Shown here: one piece after another, positions 25,560 through 39,100 of the stretch
How positions within the stretch are numbered: position 1 is the stretch's first letter
Layout: each line of letters opens with the position of its first letter
Source of the DNA: Megaleporinus macrocephalus
Taxonomy: Eukaryota; Chordata; Actinopteri; Characiformes; Anostomidae
Direction: 5' to 3'
Length of the DNA stretch: 64,000 bases
NCBI GenBank assembly: GCA_021613375.1
Contig: CM038726.1
Span: 3,237,546 to 3,301,545, forward strand
The notes under the pieces: model-generated
Database searches by the model: none
What the model saw: only the letters and a program-made list of their open reading frames with translations
What the model was told of the DNA's origin: nothing
Made by a program: the position numbers and the translations under genes

Positions 25560-26515
25560 GTACCATCCCCCATTTCACTCTCCACCCATACACCACCCAT
25601 CCCCGCCCATATCCCACCCACCATATCCTACTCATAACCCACTCATATCCAACTCTTATACCACCAATATCCTACCAATATCCTACCTCACCCACATCCC
25701 ACCTATATCCTGCTCACTCATATCCCACCCCATCATCACCCAACCCACCCCATCATCACCATCCAAATCCCACCACCCCAATACACTACTTATAACCCAC
25801 TCATATCTAACCCTTATACCACCAATATCCTATCCATACATCACCCATATCCCACCCACATCCCACCCATATCCCACCCATATCCCGCCCACATCCCACC
25901 CATATCCCGCCCACATCCCACCCATATCCCGCCCACATCCCACCCCGCATACATCCCACCCACATCCCGCCCACCCACATCCCACCCATATCCCGCCCGC
26001 CCACATCCCACCCGCCCACATCCCAGCCCGCCCACATCCCAGCCCTATCCCGCCCGCCCACATCCCACCCCTATCCCGCCCAAACCTTATACCGGCAATA
26101 TTCTACCCATAATGCAACCACATTCGGCCCATCCGCATCCCACCTCGGACCACCCGCATCCCACCTCTGCCCACCCGCATCCCACCTCGGCCCACCCGCA
26201 TCCCACCTCGGCCCACCCGCATCCCACCTCGGTCCACCCGCATCCCACCCGCATCACACCCGCATCCCACCCACATCCCACCCACATCCCACCCACATCG
26301 TCCCCACCCAACCCACACACATCATCACCACCCAACCCACCTCATCATCACCACCCAACCCAACCCATCACCACCCAACCCACCCCATCAACACCCAACC
26401 CACCCCATCAACACCCAACCCACCCCATCAACACCCAACCCACCCCATCACCACCCAACATCATCACCACCCAACATCATCACCACCCAACCCACCCCAT
26501 CATCACCAACTCCAG
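25560..26515. repeat. C-rich minisatellite between genes C and D
   Basis: Units of CCCACCCATATCC, CCCGCCCACATCC and CACCCAACCCACCCCATCA type, changing gradually from left to right. It ends about 50 bases before the possible poly(A) signal of gene D. Confidence 0.93.
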
Positions 26516-26563
26516 CACCCCAAGGAAAAGAAGTGGTTTACAAGATAAACGAATGAAAGAATG

Positions 26564-26569
26564 TTTAAT
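26564..26569 (-). promoter_or_regulatory. Possible poly(A) signal ATTAAA of gene D
   Basis: ATTAAA variant on the minus strand about 200 bases past the stop codon of gene D. No AATAAA was found nearer. Confidence 0.4.
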
Positions 26570-26773
26570 ATGACCTGAAGCTTCATTAGCTAACATATGG
26601 GTCACGTCTTTCATAGATGTTCCCAGACCACTCCTGCGGGACCTCAAGTCAGTCCACGTTTGGGTTGTCCTAGCATGTGAATATGTCTGTTTGAAATTGG
26701 TGAAACTGGCAAAAATGTGAAGAAAGACTCCAGAAGAAAGTGGACGGGGTCATAGCGCACCACGGAACAGCCC

Positions 26774-29498
26774 TCAGGCCGGATAAAGGAGGAAGCCCGT
26801 AAACGTGGTCGAGTTATTGGAGTTATCAAAAAGCTTGTACGTCGCCGAGAGGCTGGTGTAAATGGTATCTCCCACGTCCAGCTCCAAGACGATGGCGTTG
26901 TTGATGTACTCGTGGAACCCGTGGGTGTTGTACGCCCCGGTGTGCATGAGTGTCTGGTGATTCTTATGCAAGTTGACAGACATGGCGTTGGAACGCAGAT
27001 AGCCGAGAGCTGTGAACCTGAAATAGTAGATCCCCTTCACTGGAGCCGTGAACACTCCTGTAAATAGAAATAAAACCCAGAATTAGCATCCATAGTCATT
27101 CACAACGATGAGGTGATGAATTACCATGTGTGGTGCTAATGTACCTGTGGCTGAGTCGTAAGCTTGCCCAACGTTGGTGAAGACCTTGCTGAAGACCAGC
27201 TTAGTCTGAACGCTGAAGGGTCCCACAATTCCAGAATCACTCAGACCGACTGAGAACGCAACCTTAGGCCTCTCTGAAACCACAGGGTTAATAAGTAACC
27301 GTCCACTAACATCCAGTCAGAAGTGAATTCAAAGAAAAGACAGGACCGTGTCCAGTGGTTTGAAGATAAATCCCTGCGTTCTGTTTGGAACGTCTACAGA
27401 AACCAAACTCTAGTTTCATTTCTGGCCAGGCACACAAATTCACAACTAGGGGGCGCACTTAAGCCATTAAGAGAGGACCCTGATTGTCCAGCTGGGGAAT
27501 TGAGCCCATGACCTTCTTCACTTTAGCCACATTTAGTTCATATGATTGAAGGTAAATAGACAATCTGACCGTCTCTGATTCTCAGGTCTGGGGGCCGCTA
27601 TGCTTTGTAGCTATAAGCAGGTGGTGCCTCGGGTTGGAAAAGGTTGAGACCCCCTGATTTAGACCATTCAGTTGTGGTACCACTTGCCATGAACCCTCTA
27701 GTCATAATGCTTTATAAGAGCATTCATAAGACATTATATGACATACAGAACATATTGGCCTGGCATCAACTCATGTAAGTAATTATGTTTAACTACATAA
27801 GACTTTATTTAATAAGTGCCTGGCTACGTAATGCATTATAACCTGGGCTCATATGAATGCTGATATGCACTATGTATGTTCAGCAACCCAGGCATCCGTC
27901 CAGGTGAACACTCATTTCTTTTTGGGGCTCATGTAATTACATTAGCGTGACTTAACAGCTGTAACAACATTTTCATACATTGTATACACTACATGTTAGA
28001 CTCTATATGGACTCTATACACTCTCTATACACTATATACTCTCTATACACTCTCTATATACTCTATATACTCTCAATATGCTATCTATATACTTTATATA
28101 TTCTTTCTATACACTATACACTCTCTGTCTACTCTCTATGTACTCTCTATACACTCTCTATATACTTTCTATCGTTCTATATATACTCTCTATACATTCT
28201 ATATAATGTCTATATACTCTCTATATACTCTCTATACACTCTCTATATATTCTCTCTATACACTCTATATATTCTCTCTATACACTCTCTATAAACTCTC
28301 TAAACTCTATATGCTCTCTATACATTCTCTATACACTCTCTATATGCTCTATGTACACTTAATATGTACTCTCTATACACTCTCTATATATTCTCTATAT
28401 ACACTCTCTATAAACTCTCTATACACTCTCTATATGCTCTCTATACACTCTCTATACACTATATAGATATATATATATATATATATGTCTATATACTCTC
28501 TATATACTCTCTATACACTCTCTATATATTCTCTCTATACACTCTCTATATATTCTCTCTATACACTCTCTATAAACTCTATAAACTCTATATGCTCTCT
28601 ATACATTCTCTATACACTCTCTATATGCTCTATGTACACTTAATATGTACTCTCTATACACTCTCTATATATTCTCTATATACACTCTCTATAAACTCTC
28701 TATACACTCTCTATATGCTCTCTATACACTCTCTATACACTCTCTATATGCTCTATATACACTTAATATGTACTCTCTATACACTCTCTATATATTCTCT
28801 CTATACACTCTCTATATGCTCTATATACATTTAATATGTACTCTCTATACTCTCTATATATTATCTCTATACACTCTATATACACTTAATATGTACTCTC
28901 TATACACTCTCTATATATTCTCTCTATACACTCTATATACACTTAATATGTACTCTCTACACTCTCTATATATTCTCTCTATACACTCTCTATAAACTCT
29001 CTATACACTCTCTATATGCTCTCTATACACTCTCTATACACTCTCTATATGCTCTCTATACACTCTCTATATATTCTCTCTATACACTCTATATACTTCA
29101 TATACTCTATATGGTTTCAACATTTCCAGTATTAATATGAAAATTAATCCAATTTACATTAGCGTTAAAAGAAAGAAGATCGTTTTTCTACTATAATCTT
29201 TAGGGGTGCTGGGATCAATTTAGGACTAGCCACGCCCTGATGAGTCTCATCAGTAGCATAACCCCAACACAGTGTTCCCACCTGAATTCTTCTCCTGCAG
29301 CTGGGCCAACTCCTTCCTCAGCTCCTCTATCACGCTCCCCTGCTGATTAATCAGGTCCTTCAGGCTCTTCAGCTCCGCAGAGATGTCCCGTTGGATGAAC
29401 GGGCTGGACGAACCGTGGCTCTCCTGCATCCGAGCGACCCCGGCCCGGTCCAGAAAGAGCCACAGGCAGAGCAGCAGGGAAACAGCAGCTCTCGACAT
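26774..29498 (-). CDS. C1q gene D, short-stalk form, three coding exons (209 aa)
   Basis: C1q-domain gene of the second subtype. Exons are 29498-29282, 27273-27145 and 27057-26774 (stop included), all with GT-AG borders and phase 1. The signal peptide covers about residues 1-22 (MSRAAV start). The stalk has the [10 protein letters not shown] motif shared with gene E and a leucine-rich coiled coil ending near residue 72. I searched intron 1 on the minus strand for the usual 63-base coil exon and found none, so exon 1 joins the C1q exon directly and in frame. The C1q domain (about 76-209) is the most divergent here: APVKGIYYFRFT is kept, but the end is FTGFLLYPA. The mature stalk has no cysteine. 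Exon 1 sits inside a large CTCTATACA array. Confidence 0.88.
27440..27530 (-). mobile_element. SINE fragment in intron 1 of gene D
   Basis: Minus-strand GAAGGTCATGGGCTCAATTC and the GTGCGCCCCCTAGT word match parts of the SINE at 61629-61820. It is weakly preserved. Confidence 0.4.
27995..29110. repeat. CTCTATACACTCTCTATATA array in intron 1 of gene D
   Basis: Pyrimidine/TA-rich array of 10-bp-like units (CTCTATACAC, CTCTATATAC) with occasional TTAATATGTA spacers. Same family and orientation as the array beyond exon 1. Confidence 0.97.
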
Positions 29499-29632
29499 CT
29501 TCTCAAACCCGTATACAGGCCGTCCCGCGGAGCGTCGCTCACTGTCCAGCGGCTGGAGGTGGACTTTGGTTTCGGGACATTTGGTTTGTTTGCTCTGCAC
29601 CAAAGTTTGATCTTTGCAACATCGCCTGACCT

Positions 29633-32600
29633 CTCTATACACTCTCTATATACTCTATACACTCTCTTTATACTCTATACACTCTCTATATACTCTATAC
29701 ACTCTATATACTCTATACACTCTCTATATACTCTATACACTCTCTATATACTCTCTTTATACTCTATACACTCTCTATATACTCTATACACTCTCTATAT
29801 ACTCTCTTTATACTCTATACACTCTCTATATACTCTATACACTCTCTATATACTCTATACACTCTCTATATACTCTATGTACTCTATACACACTCTCTAT
29901 ATACTCTATACACTCTCTATATACTCTATACACTCTCTTTATACTCTATACACTCTCTATATACTCTATACACTCTCTATATACTCTATATACTCTCTAT
30001 ATACTCTATACACTCTCTTTATACTCTATACACTCTCTTTATACTCTATACACTCTCTATATACTCTATACACTCTCTATATACTCTCTTTATACTCTAT
30101 ACACTCTCTATATACTCTCTTTATACTCTATACACTCTCTATATACTCTATACACTCTCTATATACTCTATACACTCTCTATATACTCTCTATATACTCT
30201 ATACACTCTCTATATACTCTATACACTCTCTATGTACTCTCTATATACTCTCTATATACTCTCTATATACTCTATACGATCTTTATATACTCTATATATA
30301 CTCTCTATATACTCTATACACTCTCTATACACTCTATACACTCTCTTTATACTCTATACACTCTCTATATACTCTATACACTCTCTTTATACTCTATGCA
30401 CTCTCTATATACTCTCTTTATACTCTATACACTCTCTATATACTCTATACACTCTCTATATACTCTATACACTCTCTATATACTCTCTTTATACTCTATA
30501 CACTCTTTATATACTCTATACACTCTCTATATACTCTATACACTCTCTTTATACTCTATACACTCTCTATATACTCTATACACTCTCTATATACTCTCTT
30601 TATACTCTATACACTCTCTATATACTCTATACACTCTCTATGTACTCTCTATATACTATCTATATACTCTCTATATACTCTATACACTCTTTATATACTC
30701 TATACACTCTCTATATACTCTATACACTCTCTATATACTCTATACACTCTCTATATACTCTCTTTATACTCTATACACTCTCTATATACTCTATACACTC
30801 TCTTTGTACTCTCTATATACTATCTATATACTCTCTATATACTCTATACACTCTTTATATACTCTATATATACTCTCTATATACTCTATACACTCTCTAT
30901 ACACTCTATACACTCTCTTTATACTCTATACACTCTCTATATACTCTCTATATACTCTATACACTCTCTTTATACTCTATACACTCTCTATATACTCTAT
31001 ACACTCTCTTTATACTCTATACACTCTCTATATACTCTATACACTCTCTATATACTCTATACACTCTCTATATACTCTATACACTCTCTTTATACTCTAT
31101 ACACTCTCTTTATACTCTATACACTCTCTATATACTCTATACACTCTCTATATACTCTCTTTATACTCTATACACTCTCTATATACTCTCTTTATACTCT
31201 ATACACTCTCTATATACTCTATACACTCTCTATATACTCTATACACTCTCTATATACTCTCTATATACTCTATACACTCTCTATATACTCTATACACTCT
31301 CTATGTACTCTCTATATACTCTCTATATACTCTCTATATACTCTATACGATCTTTATATACTCTATATATACTCTATATATACTCTATACACTCTCTATA
31401 CACTCTATACACTCTCTTTATACTCTATACACTCTCTATATACTCTATACACTCTCTTTATACTCTATGCACTCTCTATATACTCTCTTTATACTCTATA
31501 CACTCTCTATATACTCTATACACTCTCTATATACTCTATACACTCTCTATATACTCTCTTTATACTCTATACACTCTCTATATACTCTATACACTCTCTA
31601 TATACTCTATACACTCTCTTTATACTCTATACACTCTCTATATACTCTATACACTCTCTATATACTCTCTTTATACTCTATACACTCTCTATATACTCTA
31701 TACACTCTCTATGTACTCTCTATATACTATCTATATACTCTCTATATACTCTATACACTCTTTATATACTCTATACACTCTCTATATACTCTATACACTC
31801 TCTATATACTCTATACACTCTCTATATACTCTCTTTATACTCTATACACTCTCTATATACTCTATACACTCTCTTTGTACTCTCTATATACTATCTATAT
31901 ACTCTCTATATACTCTATACACTCTTTATATACTCTATATATACTCTCTATATACTCTATACACTCTCTATACACTCTATACACTCTCTTTATACTCTAT
32001 ACACTCTCTATATACTCTCTATATACTCTATACACTCTCTTTATACTCTATACACTCTCTATATACTCTATACACTCTTTATATACTCTATACACTCTCT
32101 ATGTACTCTCTATATACTCTCTATATACTCTCTATATACTCTATACGATCTTTATATACTCTATATATACTCTCTATATACTCTATACACTCTCTATACA
32201 CTCTATACACTCTCTTTATACTCTATACACTCTCTATATACTCTATACACTCTCTATATACTCTCTTTATACTCTATACACTCTCTATATACTCTATACA
32301 CTCTCTTTGTACTCTCTATATACTATCTATATACTCTCTATATACTCTATACACTCTTTATATACTCTATATATACTCTCTATATACTCTATACACTCTC
32401 TATACACTCTATACACTCTCTTTATACTCTATACACTCTCTATATACTCTCTATATACTCTATACACTCTCTTTATACTCTATACACTCTCTTTATACTC
32501 TATACACTCTTTATATACTCTATATATACTCTCTATATACTCTATACACTCTCTATACACTCTATACACTCTCTTTATACTCTATACACTCTCTATATAC

Positions 32601-34288
32601 TCTCTATATACTCTATACACTCTCTTTATACTCTATACACTCTCTATATACTCTATACACTCTCTATGTACTCTCTATATACTCTCTATATACTCTATAC
32701 ACTCTTTATATACTCTATATATACTCTCTATATACTCTATACACTCTCTATATACTCTATACACTCTCTATATACTCTATACACTCTCTATACACTCTAT
32801 ATACACTCTCTATATACTCTATATACACTCTCTATATACTCTACACACTCTCTATATACTCTATACACTCTCTATATACTCTATATACACTATATACTCT
32901 ACACACTCTCTATATACTCTATACACTCTCTATGTACTCTATACACTCTCTATACACTCTATATACACTCTATATACACTCTCTATATACTCTATATACA
33001 CTCTCTATATACTCTACACACTCTCTATATACTCTATACACTCTCTATATACTCTATATACACTATATACTCTACACACTCTCTATATACTCTATACACT
33101 CTCTATATACTCTATACACTCTCTTTATACTCAATACACTCTCTATATACTCTATACACTCTCTATATACTCTCTATATACTCTATACACTCTCTATACA
33201 CTCTCTGTACACTCTCTATATACTCTATACACTCTCTATATACTCTCTTTATACTCTCTATACTCTCTATATACTCTATACACTCTCTATATACTCTATA
33301 TACAATCTCTATATACTCTATACACTCTCTATATACTCTATACACTCTTTATATACTCTATATATACTCTCTATATACTCTCTATATACTATCTATATAC
33401 TCTATACACTCTCTATACACTCTCTATATACTCTATACACTCTCTATACACTCTCTATATACTCTATACACTCTCTATATACTGTCTATATACTCTCTAT
33501 ATACTCTATACACTCTTTATATACTCTATATATACTCTCTATATACTCTATATACTCTCTATATACTCTATACACTCTTTATATACTCTATATATACTAT
33601 CTATATACTCTATATACTCTCTATACACTCTCTATATACTCTATACACTCTCTATATACTATCTATATACTCTCTGTATACTCTATACACTCTCTATATA
33701 CTCTATACACTCTCTATATACACTCTCTATATACTCTATACACTCTCTATATACTCTATACACTCTCTATATACTCTATACACTCTCTATATACTCTATA
33801 TACTCTATACACACTCTCTATATACTCTATACACTCTCTATATACTCTGTATACACTATATATACTCTATTCACTCTATATACTCTCTATATACTCTATA
33901 TACTCTCTATATACTCTATACACTCTCTATATACTCTATATACACTCTGTATATACTCTGTATATACTCTGTACTGACTCTGTATATACTCTGTACTGAC
34001 ACTGTACACACTCTGTATATACTCTGTACTGACTCTGTATATACTCTGTATATACTCTGTACACACTCTGTATATACTCTCAATACGATCTCTGTATAAT
34101 CTCCATGCACTCTCTATATACTCTATATACTATCTATATACTCTCTATATACTCTATACACTATCTATATACTCTCTATATACTCTCTATATACTCTCTA
34201 TACACTCTATATACTCTATATACTCTCTATAAACTCTCTATATACTCTCTATATACTCTCTATATACTCTCTATACACTTTATACACT
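29633..34288. repeat. 4.65-kb CTCTATACA array upstream of gene D, with ~1.07-kb higher-order repeat
   Basis: Same units as 27995-29110. It starts 135 bases above the ATG of gene D. Rare words recur 1071 bases apart: TCTATACGAT at 30271 and 31342, ACTCTATGCA at 30391 and 31462, TCTTTGTACT at 30801 and 31872. A third, partial copy follows (TCTATACGAT at 32140). The right end drifts to TCTGTATATAC. Three plus frames stay open for up to 1528 codons through composition alone. Confidence 0.97.
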
Positions 34289-35069
34289 AGGTCAATCTTA
34301 TGATTAAGGGTAAGTATACTTGTTAGTATAAGCTGAGTATACTTAAATACTGTGTTTAGTATTTCACTGATAAGTACATACAAAGTAAACTGAAAGTATA
34401 GTCACTTATTATTAGTTCAATAGAATTCAATCAATGGTACATTTGAGTAAACTTCTTTTTGGGGGCAAGAAAATATCCCACCTCCAGACGTTTGAGCAGA
34501 TTTGACATGTTGGCAACTGTTAGGAAGCCTCGTTTGCATACTGGTTTGCTCCGGTCCTTCGTCTTTCCATCCTTATTTGACTGGAAGCCAGGGCTCTCCT
34601 GCCTCTCCTCGTTGACTGGTTGCAAAGGCTGTGAAGTGTAGCGGCCGCATTAGCACAACAAACCACAGAGTTGGCGAGACCTCCTCACCAGTGGTGCTCA
34701 CACCATCTCTAGATGTTTAGAATTGACTAGGGTTGATGTGTTGATGTGTCAGGGCTGCCAACTCTGAGGAACTGACGAGGTTGAGGTACCTCTGTCTACC
34801 TGTTCAGTACAAATCCCTCCAGACACACAACTACAAACGTTTTCCACAGAGAACCTACCAACCATGTTCTAGAAGAACAGCAGCGTTTAGCTGAGCTTCA
34901 TATACTCAGCGTGGTCGAGTTTCCCAACTGGAACTCCAGCTTCTGGGAAAGTTCCAAAGTAAACTTCTTCCAGGTCCAAGTCACAGACTTTGAATACGTG
35001 GTGAAGCTGCTGAAGCAGATGTTCGTAGGATGTACATTGGTGTCCACTCTGCAGTAAATTTTATATATT
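34289..35069. other. No recognisable feature
   Basis: Unique-looking sequence; the start has several AGTATACTTA words. No C1q exon is seen. Confidence 0.5.
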
Positions 35070-35935
35070 GAACTGCCTGACCTGCACTCGTCTGCTTGTC
35101 ATTTATTCATCCCTCGTTCCTCCCATAGGATCCCATTCATTTTCGGCCAATCCCAAACATCATGGTTTTGTTCAATCTACAGCCTTCAAACTACCTGTAC
35201 TCACTCAGATAGGTCCCCAAACTCTAATCCACACACATACTGACCCGCACTCGTCTAATTGTCGTTTATTCATCCCTCGTTCCTTTCATAGGATCCCATT
35301 CATTTTCGACCGAACCCAAACATCATAGTTTAATTTATCATTTATAGACTCCAAACTGCCTGTACTCACTCAGGTAGGTCCACAAACTCTAATCCACAGA
35401 CATACTGACCTACACTCATCTAACTGTTGTTTATTCATCCCTCGTTCCTTTCATAGGATCCCATTCATTTTCGACCAAACCCAAACATTACGGTTTCGTT
35501 CAACCTACAGCCTCCGAACTGCCTGTACTCACGCAAAGCAGATCCCAAACTGTAATCCACAGACATAATGACCCGCACTCGTCTAATTGTCGTTTATTCA
35601 TCCCTGTTTTTTCCCCAATAGGAACCCATTTATTCTCGACCGAACCTAAACATCACAGTTTAATTTATAATTTATAGCCTCCAAACTGCCTGTACTCACT
35701 CAGGTAGGTCCCCAATCTCTAATCCACAGACATACTGACCCACACTCATCTAATTGTCGTTTATTCATCCCTCGTTCCTTTCATAGGACCCGGTTCATTT
35801 TCGGCCGAAATCAAACATCATGGTTTCATTTAACCTACAGCCTCCAAACTGCCTGCACTCCCTCAGAGCGGACCCCCAACCTCTAATCCACACACATACT
35901 GACCTGCACTCGTCTAATAGTCGTGTATGTGCAAC
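35070..35935. repeat. ~164-bp tandem repeat (5 copies) beyond the 3' end of gene E
   Basis: GCACTCGTCTAATTGTCGTT and TTCATAGGATCCCATTCATT recur about every 164 bases from 35080 to 35905, with scattered substitutions. Confidence 0.92.
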
Positions 35936-36137
35936 CATCCTACGTTTTCTTCAGGAAATACAACTTTCTAGTTTATTATACAATTATTAATCGCTTACTA
36001 ACAGTAAATACATTGTTAATAAGTAGACCTTAAATCACAGAGCAGGTGAAATGAGTGCAAAGCTACGTTCGTTGGAGAATTTTGCTTATTGTGGGTCGAT
36101 TTTTAGTGCAAACTCGTGCAAACTAGCACAGAAAGTA

Positions 36138-39100
36138 TCACATGGGGAAGATGAGGAAGCCACTAAAACTGGTACGGAGCCCCGAATCATCCCAGACCAC
36201 GTAGTTGGGCGGGAGGCGGGTGTACACCACGTCTCCCGCCGCCATCTCCAGGGTGACCCCACTCGAGACGTGCTTGGCTCGGCCGTCGATGCTGTTTTCA
36301 CCCAGGTGCATCAGATGCTGCCCGTTCTTGTACAGGTTCAGTCCTATATTGTTGCTGTTGTTGTCGTACACGCCAGACGTGAAGCGAATATAGTAGACCC
36401 CTCTCAGTGGAGCCGTGAAGACCCCTGCGGCGAGATAGACACAGGAGTTACAGGTTAAATGTCCTTTATTCCCGTTTCTTTCTAAAGCCCTGTTGGAGCT
36501 GGATTAGTAATATCTGGGCACGTGGTGTAATTCATCTAATCAGTAAGTGTGTTTTCACCTCCAGATCTGATTAGAACAGATGTAGATGAGAGAAGTAGAC
36601 CATATCATGAACAAAGTTAGGTTCCAGATTTCTCCTGGACGCCCCAGACATTGTATGAATGTGTTCAGTTCCTTCAGCAGCAAATCTTGATTTATCTTAA
36701 TGAAGTACTGAGCAGTCAAAGCAGGTATTAGATGAGAACTGATAATAATACTGGGTTGTTTAGGAGAAGCTTGGAAAGAGTTAAATAAACACACTGACGT
36801 ATGGAAAACACTACTTACTCTATTAATAGTAATTAATATTTAATAATAAAGTCTAAAAGCTCTACTTACTCTATTAATACTGATTAATATTTAATAATAA
36901 AGTGTAAAAGCTCTACTTACTCTATTAATACTGATTAATATTTAATAATAAAGTGTAAAATCACTACTTACTCTATTAATACTCTTTAATATTTAATAAT
37001 AAAGTGTAAAAGCACTACTTACTCTATTAATACTGATTAATATTTAATAATAAAGTGTAAAAGCTCTACTTACTCTATTAATACTGTTTAATATTTAATA
37101 ATAAAGTGTAAAAGTACTACTTACTCTATTAATACTGATTAATATTTAATAATAAAGTGTAAAAGCTCTACTTACTCTATTAATACTGATTATTATTTAA
37201 TAATAAAGTGTAAAAGCACGACTTACTCTATTAATACTGATTAATATTTAATAATAAAGTGTAAAAGCACTACTTACTCTATTAATACTGATTAATATTT
37301 AATAATAAAGTGTTTCATTGAGGAAGTAAGAGATTCCTTGAGTAATAACAGTTCAGCCTGAATCCACATCTCTCATTCCACCTTAAATGGGGCAGAAGTT
37401 ACAATTTATTAGGTGTTATAATAACTGCTGCTCTACTTAAGGTGGAACAAGACAATTGGAACAAGAAACCTGCCACTGAGAAACTTCAGCTTTATAGAAA
37501 ACGGCTCTTAGTCTTCTGAAGACGAGGCTATCGGCTATCTTGTAAATTTCATCTCACAGTGTCTTGTTGGAAGATAAATCTTCGGCCCAGTCTCAGGTCT
37601 TTTGCAGACTCCAACAGGTTTTCTTCCAGAATGGTCCTGTATTTGGCTCCATCCATCTTCCCATCAGTTTTAACCATCTTCCCTGCTGAAGAACAGCAGG
37701 TCCAAACCATGATGCTGCCACCACCATGTTTGATAGTGGGGATGGTGTGTTCAGGGTGATGAGCTGTGGCCAAAAAAATCGATTTTGGTTTCATCTGACC
37801 AGAGCACCTTCTTCCACATGTCTGGTGTGTCTCCCAGGTGGCTTGTGGGAAACTTCAAACAAGACTTTTTATGGATATCTTTGAGAAATGTCTTTCTTCT
37901 TGCCACTCTTCCATAAAGACCAGATTTGTGCAGTGTACGTCTGATTGTCAGATTCTCCCACCTCAGCTGTAGATCTCTGAAGTTCATCCAGAGTGATCAT
38001 GGGCCTCTTGGCTGCATCTCTGATCAGTCTTCTCCTTGTTCGAGCTGAAAGTTAAGAGGGACGGCGGGTCTTGGTGGATTTGCAGTGGTCTGATACTCCT
38101 TCCATTTCAATATGATCGCTTGCACAGTGCTCCTTGAGATGTTTAAAGCTTGGGAAATCTTTTTGTATCCAAATCTTTGGATACAAACTTCTCCACAACA
38201 GTATCTCGGACCTGCCTGGTGTGTTCCTTGGTCTTCATGATGCTCTCTGAGCTTTAAACAGAACTCTGAGATGATCACAGAGCAGGTGCATTTATACTGA
38301 GACTTGATTTCACACAGGTGGATTCTATTTATCATCATCAGTCATTTAGCTCAACACTGGATCATCAAAGATCCTCACTGAACTTCTGGAGTGAGTTTGC
38401 TGCACTGAAAGTAAAGGGGCCAACTTTTCAGTTTTTTATTTCTAAAAAAAGTTTAAAATATCCAATAAATTTCGTTCCACTTCACGATTGTGTCCCACTT
38501 GTTGATTGTTCACAAAAAATTACAATTTCATATCTTTATGTTTGAAGCCTGAAATGTGGCAAAAGGTTGAAAAGTTCAAGGGGGCCAAAGACTTCATTAG
38601 AACATCCCTGTAAGCAGGTTTGAGAACTGCCTCGTACACTGTTTGCGTGGACAGCTTTACCTGTGAACGGGTTATAGGCGCCTCCAATGTTGGTAAGGAC
38701 TTTTTTGTAGATCAGAGTGGTCTCAACGTTAAATGGACCCCTCAGTCCAGCTGGAAGGCCGAGACCGGCCGAGAAAGCCACCTTTTGTCTGCCTGTAATG
38801 ACGGAAGAGAAGCAGAAATGTTTAAAAATAATGGCATCAATGAAACAACAGTCAGCTCTTTTACTGCCCCCTTGTGGCTTCACAGCAGAAGGTGAAAATA
38901 AAATAATCCTCTTTAGCGTTATGGCCCAGCAGTTCTGCTGCTGGAGTGTTTAAACACTGTGTCCACTCACTGTCCACTCTATTAGACACTCCTACTACCT
39001 GCTGGTCCACCTTGTAGATGTAAAGTCAGAGACAGTAGCTCATCTGCTGCTGCACAGTTTGAGTTCCTCTAGTTCTTCATCAGTGGACACAGGACGCCGC

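Noticed and set aside
29391..33999. Open frames of 1528 and 1461 codons on the plus strand
   Set aside because: They consist of the CTCTATACA array; three plus frames are open because the unit lacks stops. No domain and no codon bias.
38318..38545. 75-codon plus-strand frame
   Set aside because: Lies within the terminal region of the Tc1 relic.
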